The notes under the pieces are model-generated. The model did not search any database, was not told where the DNA came from, and saw only the letters and a list, made by a program, of their open reading frames with translations. Below are positions 1 to 6,500 of a stretch of DNA of 10,942 nucleotides, one piece after another. This DNA comes from an uncultured Eubacteriales bacterium (lineage in GTDB: Bacteria > Bacillota > Clostridia > Lachnospirales > CAG-274): NCBI GenBank assembly GCA_902496345.1, contig CABVAP010000075.1, positions 1-10,942 of the forward strand. The letters run 5' to 3'. The translations under genes were made by a program, and so were the position numbers. The stretch's first letter is position 1. The number at the start of each line of letters is the position of its first letter.

Positions 1-22
1 TCCCCTGCTCGTTTGTGGGGGT

Positions 23-47
23 CTGGGGGGAATTCGAAACCCCCCAG
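23..47. repeat. GC-rich hairpin at the outer end of the left repeat block
   Basis: Eight-base perfect stem (ctgggggg at 23-30 pairing with ccccccag at 40-47) around a nine-base loop. It stands out as G/C-rich in otherwise AT-rich DNA. The right arm lies inside the repeat that recurs in inverted orientation at the other window edge, where the copy is cut off before the left arm. No adjacent T-run, so I do not call it a terminator. Confidence 0.6.
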
Positions 48-54
48 GTTTTTG

Positions 55-80
55 GGTACTTTTTGCAGTCAAAAAGTACC
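55..80. repeat. Perfect 11-bp hairpin inside the repeat
   Basis: ggtactttttg (55-65) pairs perfectly with caaaaagtacc (70-80) around the four-base loop cagt. The right-edge copy keeps the whole stem and changes only the loop (caat), so the stem is preserved while the loop has drifted. This is what one expects if the structure, in DNA or RNA, matters. Confidence 0.7.
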
Positions 81-288
81 ACGCCGTAGGCAAATAAATA
101 GATTTCCGATGAAATCGGATTGTAAGCCCCAAAACTAAAACCACCACAAAACTAGTCTTTTAAATCTTTCTACCTAAAAAATGCCACGCCGTAGGCAAAT
201 AAATAGATTTCCAATGAAATCGAATTATAAACCAATAGCTAAAACCACCACAAAACTAATTTTTAAAATCTTTTTACTTAAAAAGGTT
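79..288. repeat. Tandem direct repeat, two units of about 105 bp
   Basis: Unit one starts at 79 and unit two at 184, both with ccacgccgtaggcaaataaa. They share the following gatttcc-atgaaatcg hairpin, the aaaaccaccacaaaact segment (137-153 and 241-257) and a t-rich tail. The units differ at scattered positions, so the duplication is not very recent. The inverted copy at the right edge has only one unit, a hybrid of the start of unit one and the end of unit two. Confidence 0.8.
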
Positions 289-323
289 CACCCCTACAAA
301 CCCCAATTTTTACAAAACCCTAC

Positions 324-2348
324 CTACCTTGTTTTCACAAGGTAACTGTTTTCAATTCCGTTAATATTAACGCTGTCTTCTTTAACTTTAAACTTGCCGA
401 CCATTTCATTAAGGATAGCAGCCTGTCTAGAAAGTTCTTCACTTGTTGCAGCACTTTCTTCAGCAGTTGCTGAGTTTGTTTGTATAACGCTAGAAATTTG
501 GTCAACACCGATAGATACCTGGTTTATAGCATAAGATTGTTCGGCAGATGCGTCAGATATTCGTTTAATAGCACCAGTAATACCCTTCGCACCTTCCACA
601 ACGCCTGTAAGTGATTTTGCTGTATCATTAGCAATCTTCATACCTTTTTCGACAGCTTTCAAAGATTCTTCAATTAAGTGTGCTGTGTTTTGAGATGCGT
701 CAGAAGAACGTTCAGCAAGACTTCTAACTTCTTCAGCTACTACAGCAAAGCCTTTCCCTTCCTCACCAGCTCTTGCAGCCTCAACAGCTGCATTAAGTGC
801 TAATATGTTAGTTTGGAAAGAAATATCCTCTATACTCTTAATTATGTTTTTAATCTCAGTAGAACGTGAATTTATTTCTGTCATAGCAGCGAGCATATCT
901 TGCATTTTTATATTACTTTGGTTAATTTCAGCACCAACGAAATCAACTTTTTGATTTGCTTCTTTTGCACTTTCAGCATTTGTTTCAACTTGTTCAGAAA
1001 TCTTATTAAGAGTTGTTGCAAGTGATTGTATAGAAGATGCCTGTTCAGTTGTACCTTGAGAGAGAGCCATAGCCCCAGCAGAAACCTGTTCAGCCCCTGA
1101 GGAAACCTGTTCAGCACTCTGACTAATACCAACAATAGTTTTTGTTAATCGATTTATAATTTTATACATAGAAACTGCAAGGCTGTTGTAATCTCCAATA
1201 TACAAGTCATCATTTTTACTTTCAATGCTGAAATTACCATTTGCCATTTCTTCAAGTCCCCAGTCCATATCAGCAATAATGTTCTTTATTGTTTCGACTA
1301 TGGTGTTTGTTGAGTTTGCAAGTATGCCTATCTCATCATCTCTTGTGACTTCAAGTTTGTCAGCGTATAAGTCACCCTCTGCAAGTTTTGTTAAACGTTC
1401 AGCACATTGTTTAATAGGATTACCCATTCTGTTTGCAAGCCAGTATGCTATAAAGATGGCAAGAATAAAAGCTGCAATAATGATAACGATTGTTATAACA
1501 ACAGACATATTAAACATACCCATAAAATCTGTTTTGACAGCAGAAAGGCCCATACTCCAACCATTAGTGCCGTCTATAGGTGCGTATGCTAAAAATTTAG
1601 TAGTTCCATTTATTTCATATTCACCAAAACCAGATTCTTGTTTTCTCATTTTAGAGTGGAGTTCTGCAAGATTTTCAAGAGAACTGTCAGTTTTAGCTTC
1701 TTCCTCGATGTTTTGTTTTCCAATAGTATCCATAGTATTATCAGCTATAGTTATACCTGTGTTATCGATAATATAAGCAGCACTATTATCACTAATTTTA
1801 ATTTCTGAAACAATATCATTTAAGAAAGTTTCGTTAGGCACAAAATAAACAACACCCACAACTTCGCTATTAGCAACTCCACCTTTCCATATAGGAGCAG
1901 AAATCATAACACTCATCTTGTTTGTAGATTTGCTAAGCAAAGGTTCAGTTATATATGTATTACCCTTCAAAGATTCCTGATAATAAGTTCTATCGCTGTA
2001 GTCAATTCCGGTAAAAATACTTTTTCCGTCAAGACCAATAATATCGCCCTCATCAAGTTTATAAGTTTCAACTCTTTGATTTATAATTTTCTGTTTATCT
2101 TCTATAGATTGTGTAGGGTCAGAAAGTCTTTGAAGATACCCTGTTTCAATTACAATATTCAAATAAGACGCAAGTTCTTTTTGAACACATTTAGAGGCAA
2201 CTTCTGCCGTTTCGGTCATATTTTTTTCAAGAATATTATTAGCACTAATATAGTTCAACGATATACTAACGATACCCAAAACAACTAAAGATGCCATTAC
2301 AACAACCAAAATACTTTTCAGTATTTGCAAACGAATGCTTTTTTTCAT
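324..2348 (-). CDS. Methyl-accepting chemotaxis protein with dCache-type sensor
   Basis: Transmembrane chemoreceptor of 674 residues that would sense an extracellular ligand and control CheA kinase activity in the chemosensory array. Transmembrane helix 1 is at about 11-33. An extracellular dCache-like domain spans about 40-275, with the family's DRTYYQESLKGNTYITEP stretch near 119-136. Transmembrane helix 2 is at about 281-304. A HAMP domain follows at about 305-357, and a second, weaker HAMP-like segment at about 358-408. The signalling coiled-coil hairpin runs from about 410 to 653, with its highly conserved tip (ISFQTNILALNAAVEAARAG, about 509-528, then GKGFAVVAEEVRSLAERS). No CheR-binding pentapeptide is seen at the C-terminus, which ends YLVKTR. 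The ATG start is supported by AAGGAGG eight bases upstream. It is monocistronic and diverges from the TM2 gene. Its presence implies that the organism is motile or otherwise chemotactic. The ligand cannot be read from the sequence. Confidence 0.95.
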   Translation of the reverse strand: MKKSIRLQILKSILVVVMASLVVLGIVSISLNYISANNILEKNMTETAEVASKCVQKELASYLNIVIETGYLQRLSDPTQSIEDKQKIINQRVETYKLDEGDIIGLDGKSIFTGIDYSDRTYYQESLKGNTYITEPLLSKSTNKMSVMISAPIWKGGVANSEVVGVVYFVPNETFLNDIVSEIKISDNSAAYIIDNTGITIADNTMDTIGKQNIEEEAKTDSSLENLAELHSKMRKQESGFGEYEINGTTKFLAYAPIDGTNGWSMGLSAVKTDFMGMFNMSVVITIVIIIAAFILAIFIAYWLANRMGNPIKQCAERLTKLAEGDLYADKLEVTRDDEIGILANSTNTIVETIKNIIADMDWGLEEMANGNFSIESKNDDLYIGDYNSLAVSMYKIINRLTKTIVGISQSAEQVSSGAEQVSAGAMALSQGTTEQASSIQSLATTLNKISEQVETNAESAKEANQKVDFVGAEINQSNIKMQDMLAAMTEINSRSTEIKNIIKSIEDISFQTNILALNAAVEAARAGEEGKGFAVVAEEVRSLAERSSDASQNTAHLIEESLKAVEKGMKIANDTAKSLTGVVEGAKGITGAIKRISDASAEQSYAINQVSIGVDQISSVIQTNSATAEESAATSEELSRQAAILNEMVGKFKVKEDSVNINGIENSYLVKTR
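325..344 (-). terminator. Hairpin overlapping the chemoreceptor stop codon (weak terminator candidate)
   Basis: A perfect 8-bp stem (taccttgt 325-332 with acaaggta 337-344) has a loop that reads GAAA in the minus-strand transcript. It spans the last codons and most of the TAG stop. A short t-run follows only after about nine bases, so it is a poor intrinsic terminator, but no better one is visible before the repeat block. Confidence 0.3.
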
Positions 2349-2385
2349 ATAAAATACCTCCTTTTTAATAGATACCTTTAGGGGT

Positions 2386-2414
2386 ATTATATATCATTTT
2401 TTCCCATAAATCAA
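2386..2414 (-). promoter_or_regulatory. Sigma-A promoter of the chemoreceptor gene
   Basis: Reading the minus strand: TTGATT (2414-2409), a 17-base spacer, then TATAAT (2391-2386). The AAGGAGG ribosome binding site is at 2363-2357. It is the housekeeping type; I see no flagellar sigma-28 pattern. Confidence 0.75.
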
Positions 2415-2656
2415 CTTTTTTGATTATTTTTTTATAAAATATATAAAACTAATCAAAAATACTATATTTTTTATCTAAAATTTCTATTTACAAACTTAGC
2501 AATTTAGACAAATTTTACTAAAATACAGTTTATTTTATAAAACAATAAAATGTTTATTTTTGCAAACTCTAAACTTATCCACATATACCATAAATTTATC
2601 TAAACTACAAATTTTTATAATTATTGTAAAATAATCATTGACTTTTTGCAACATAT

Positions 2657-2686
2657 TTGATACACCATTCTTGTATTAGGGATAAT
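2657..2686 (+). promoter_or_regulatory. Probable promoter of the TM2-domain gene
   Basis: TTGATA (2657-2662) and GATAAT (2681-2686) are 18 bases apart. An alternative is TTGACT at 2638-2643 with a poorer -10 (TACACC, 2661-2666). Either gives a leader of about 100 bases or more before the ATG at 2793. Confidence 0.45.
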
Positions 2687-2792
2687 AATGGCAATCAAAC
2701 TATTTTTTTGATTTTTAGTTTATCTTTTATAGGATGTTAAAAACCAATCTTGGTTTCAAACAATATTAATATTTTTAGAGAAGGATTCTATT

Positions 2793-3257
2793 ATGGTTGA
2801 TATTAACAAAAATCCAGAAGATGCAACAGACTCTCAACCTGTAGGTACACAACCAGTTGATAATACACAAGCAGTTAACAACGTACCACAACCTAAAACA
2901 AAATTTTGTAAACATTGTGGAGGAAAAATTCCAGAAGATGCAGTGATATGTACACTTTGCGGAAGACAAGTTGAAGACGTTAACAATTCGGCTCAACCTC
3001 AAATTGTTATTAATAACGAAAACAACAATACAAACTCAAACGTGAATGCTACTTATGCTGCTGGTTTAGCAAGACAAAAGAACAAATGGGTTGCCGTTGT
3101 TCTTTGTTTCTTCCTTGGCTGGATAGGCGTTCATAAATTTTATGAAGGTAAGGCTGGTATGGGCGTTTTATACTTATTTACTGGTAGTCTTTTCGGCATA
3201 GGCGTTTTAATCGACTTTATCGTTCTTTTATGTAAACCAAATCCTTACTATGTTTAG
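2793..3257 (+). CDS. Zinc-ribbon plus TM2-domain small membrane protein
   Basis: Protein of 154 residues. Residues 1-35 are polar and rich in Gln/Asn/Pro. A four-cysteine zinc ribbon follows (C39-x2-C42 and C53-x2-C56). A second polar Asn-rich linker spans about 60-90. The C-terminus is a TM2 domain of two membrane helices (about 98-115 and 121-146) with the family's FFLGWIGVHKFYEGKAG turn between them. The zinc ribbon and N-terminus probably face the cytoplasm (inference). The ATG follows AAGGA (2781-2785) at a seven-base spacing. It is monocistronic, with its own long-stem terminator. Proteins of this kind are widespread in Firmicutes and have no established biochemical role; I can name the domains but not a function. 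Confidence 0.9.
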   Translation: MVDINKNPEDATDSQPVGTQPVDNTQAVNNVPQPKTKFCKHCGGKIPEDAVICTLCGRQVEDVNNSAQPQIVINNENNNTNSNVNATYAAGLARQKNKWVAVVLCFFLGWIGVHKFYEGKAGMGVLYLFTGSLFGIGVLIDFIVLLCKPNPYYV

Positions 3258-3281
3258 TTAAAAACATCTAAATAATTTAAC

Positions 3282-3329
3282 ATAAATAAAAAACCTCATT
3301 TTTTAATTAAAGTGAGGTTTTTTATTTAT
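3282..3329. terminator. Long bidirectional intrinsic terminator after the TM2 gene
   Basis: A perfect 17-bp stem (3282-3298 with 3313-3329) contains the core aaaaaacctca / tgaggtttttt around a 14-base loop. A-runs and T-runs flank both sides of the core, so it can act on both strands, although the convergent pectinase gene has its own terminator before it. Confidence 0.9.
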
Positions 3330-3346
3330 AAATTTAATTATTTAAG

Positions 3347-3480
3347 AAAAATTGGGATTTGTCTAAGACCTTAAGACTTTGTCCCAAACCCGACAAGCGT
3401 AGCCTACTTTTGCGTAGCAAAAGTGCTGAAAGCTAGCAGAGTTTAAGACAGAATCTCAAGGTTTTAAGCCCCCGCAATTT
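3347..3480. repeat. Structured intergenic element between convergent terminators
   Basis: A 134-bp block, less A/T-rich than its surroundings. Its ends are short inverted repeats (aaattggg at 3349-3356; cccccgcaattt at 3469-3480). Inside these lie longer imperfect inverted arms, 3367-3389 and 3441-3463, which match at 17 of 23 positions when folded, all six differences being transitions. The centre has a perfect 8-bp hairpin, acttttgc (3406-3413) with gcaaaagt (3417-3424), and a direct repeat gcgtagc (3397-3403 and 3412-3418). There is no ORF. The form resembles a small MITE-like or REP-like intergenic repeat; a non-coding RNA is possible but no promoter is evident. Confidence 0.6.
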
Positions 3481-3481
3481 A

Positions 3482-3510
3482 AAAAGCCACCGATTAAATC
3501 GGTAGCTTTT
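3482..3510 (-). terminator. Intrinsic terminator of the pectinesterase gene
   Basis: On the minus strand aaaagctaccgat (3510-3498) pairs with atcggtggctttt (3494-3482), with one G-T wobble and a three-base loop, and runs into a t-rich tract (ctttttaaatt). It begins about ten bases after the TAA at 3520. Confidence 0.88.
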
Positions 3511-3519
3511 AATTAACAA

Positions 3520-6500
3520 CTATCTTATTTCTTTAACAGAAACGTTGTCAAAATAAACATTTCCCCCAATAGTTCTTACAAGTCTGATTTGTTTTAACTG
3601 TAATGGGTCTTTTGAAATCAATGGAGTTATAACTGGGTCAGCGATAGGAGTAGTCCAGCTTGTTTCTGGAGCATAAGTACCGTCTGTTCCGTGTAAATAA
3701 ATGGCTGTTGTTTGAGTTTTATTGTCAAAGTCAACTTTTACTGAAATATGATACCATTTGTTTGATTCCATATTACCTGCTGAGAAAGTATTGTCTGTTT
3801 TAACTTTACAGCCTGTGTTATCTTCGGCTACAACATAAGTTGAGCCACCAAAGTCTGTTAAATGGTAGAAAATGTTTGAAAAATCAAATGCATCTGTTGC
3901 AATGCCGTTTCCGTTATCTGCTGTTGCAGCATTTTCAAAATAAATTCTGAAACTTCTTCCTGTTGCTGTATCTTCATTAGTTGTTAAAAAGTCTGTACTA
4001 AATTCATATACACCACTTGAAATAGGATTTGCAAATTTTTTGAATACTGCTTTATTTGGGAGCAAAATTTTTGGTGTTGCATTTCCAAAAACCTCATCTT
4101 CATTAGCTCTATCAATGCCTACAGCGTCGTCGTGATTTTCTCTAATCCAACTAGAAAAGTCGTCACTATCTACAAAAAAGTTGTTTTCTACTTCTACCGA
4201 TGTTGTTGGCTCTGATACATCAGTTGATGATTCAGTACTTTCATCAGTTGTTGCTTCTGTAGTAGTTGTTGTAACTTTTCCGTCAAATTCTTTTCTTGTA
4301 AATACAAAATTCTTATCTAAAACTTTAGCTAAAATCTGTGCAACGTCTTCAGCAGTAACTTTCTTGTCACCAGTAACATCGGCTGAATCAATCTGTATTT
4401 TTGTAAAATCTTTAAATTGTGAATCTGATTTATTAAGAACATAGCTTAAAACAAGGGCAGCATCATTTACGTCAATAACTTTATCGTTATTAAAATCACC
4501 AAGTATGTATTCATCTGTTGGGTCGACAGGGTCAACAGGTGTTGCACCTTTTTCTGTGATTTTAAGGGCAATAACCCTATTATCTCCCCATTCATCACTA
4601 TCTTTTTCTCTGTAGTAAACAGTTAATGTTGCGTCTGTTGCCTCAGAAGAATGATTTAATTTCAAAACATTTCCGTCATCTGAAACAACAACATTTGATG
4701 AACTAGAAACAACTTTTCTTTCGTAACCATCAGCAACAGCAGGAAGAGTTACTGTTTCTGCTCCAACTGTATAAACATTATTTGTTTCATCATAAGCAAT
4801 GTTTTTTCCACAAGAAGCAAGGTCAAAGTTAATAGCTTCTAAGATAGGTTTCATTCTTTCGGCTCTGTTCATTGGGTCCCAATCATCAACAGTATATCTT
4901 ACGTTAGGGTTATCTGCTTTATATTTTCCTGTAGTGTAGTTATATGGATTAAATTCAAGCATAAGCCACTTGTCAGTAACAACTGTACCAAAAGGTTGAA
5001 CTGTATTTTTAAGACGGCTAGAAGTATCTATAGAGTTTCCATTTTCATCAACAGAGCCATATTCATAGAATCTAGCTTCTGATGCCAAATTTTTACTCAT
5101 ATTTGAATAACCTGAACCAAGAATATTTAATTTACTATTTTTATTTTTTGTAATAGTCGTTTTAAATGCTGTCAAGTTAGAATCCTGTCCACCCCAAGGT
5201 CTTGCCCAAGAATTAGTTTTGTCGTTTCCATTCCCTGTTACTTTACACTTATAGAAAAGATAATTTCCTTTTGGTGCTGTTACATATCCACCAGATGCAT
5301 TTGCAGTTGTACCCCATTTAAGTTCACAGTTATCAAAAATAGAGTTACCTGTACCACAGATATAGTCAACTGTACCTTCAATTACGCAATCTTTGTAATA
5401 CTGACGCATATGGTTAGTACCAAGTGTATCTTGTTCACTTACAAAGTAGCAACCGTTCATTTCCATTTTATCTGCCATAGCAAAGAATGCACAGCTTCTT
5501 TCTCTATAGTCTTTACCCTGAACCGTTGTACTTCCTACACCAAGAGATGCTCTATCTGGCTTTTTAACTGTACCGTCTTTATAGAAAACAGCTTTTTCTT
5601 CAGCGTTTGAAATGTCAACAGGTGTACAACCATCTTCGATTTCTTCTTTTGTAACATATCTGTCAAAAGAACTTTCAAAAGTGATATTATCAGCTTTAAA
5701 ACCAGTAGCTGTTGAGTTTACACGAACTGTATGACCCCAGTTTGTACAAGCAGCTGTATAAGTGTCATTGATTTGGTTTTCTCTCATAGTGTCTTTATCA
5801 TAGAAACCATCAGCACCTATACTATAATATTTATATCCGATACCATAGTACCAAGTTAAAACTACATCTGAATAGCTTGTAGAATCAGCATTTTTAAATG
5901 TAAGATAAGGTGCATTTACAAAGATTTGTTCTCTATAAACACCTTTTTTGAAATTAAGTGTAACTCTTTCTTCTTCAGAAGTTGGAGTGTTACAGCTTTC
6001 GATAAATTTCATAGCGTCACTTACTGTTTTAAAAGTAAGTGTACTAACGTTTGTTTGAGCTACATTAGCATCAACTGTAATTTCTTTAACTTTTTCAACT
6101 TCAACATTTGATTTTAAACCTAAAGCAAGTCCAAGTTTTTTTGCTGAGCTTGCAACCATTTTTGCTACAGCATCAGCACCAACTTTGCTAAGGTTTGTAT
6201 TATCAACTTCGCCACTTTCAGTAAGTGCGTGTAATGCTTTAGTTGCATCTGCACCACCCTGTGCATAAACTTCATTCCAGTATTTTGTACTATCATAATT
6301 TACGTCAATAAGTGGTACTTTATAATCAGCAGCAAGTTGTCTTACTGCTTCAGCGTAAAGGTTATGAGTTACATCTTCTTTGGCACTACCGGAATCATCA
6401 CGTTTAGTTACAGGAGTTATAAGAACTGGTTGAGTTCCTGCCTCTCTTGCTGGTTTAATGTATTTGTTGTATAAGAACCATTCAAAGCAAGGAACGTTGT

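Larger units (their letters stand above)
34..309. repeat. Left copy of an intergenic repeat, inverted relative to 10773-10942
   Basis: The stretch 34-117 matches the reverse complement of the right window edge base for base except at position 68 (g here, a there). The match then resumes at about 213-309 with a few scattered differences. The 105 bases between these two blocks are an extra internal tandem unit absent from the right copy. It holds several hairpins and no plausible gene. It begins 15 bases past the stop codon of the chemoreceptor gene, and the right copy likewise lies just past the guaB terminator, so both sit with the same end facing the 3' end of a gene. It is probably a dispersed intergenic repeat; function unknown. 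Confidence 0.85.
2349..2792. other. Divergent intergenic region, 444 bp, very AT-rich
   Basis: It holds the chemoreceptor promoter at its left end and the probable TM2-gene promoter at about 2638-2686. The stretch 2415-2630 is nearly pure A/T with no ORF or strong hairpin. A single consensus DnaA box (ttatccaca, 2575-2583) is present but isolated. The TM2 leader has a small hairpin (2693-2699 with 2707-2713) and a perfect palindrome aatattaatatt (2762-2773) just before the ribosome binding site. Confidence 0.7.

Noticed and set aside
1225..1776. Open frame of 183 codons on the plus strand within the chemoreceptor gene
   Set aside because: It is antisense to a clearly coding region with conserved domains, lacks a ribosome binding site and resembles no known protein: a shadow frame.
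2575..2583. Perfect consensus DnaA box TTATCCACA in the AT-rich divergent region
   Set aside because: Only one box. The nearby ttatctaaa sequences deviate too far, and no dnaA, dnaN or parAB genes are present, so an origin is not supported.
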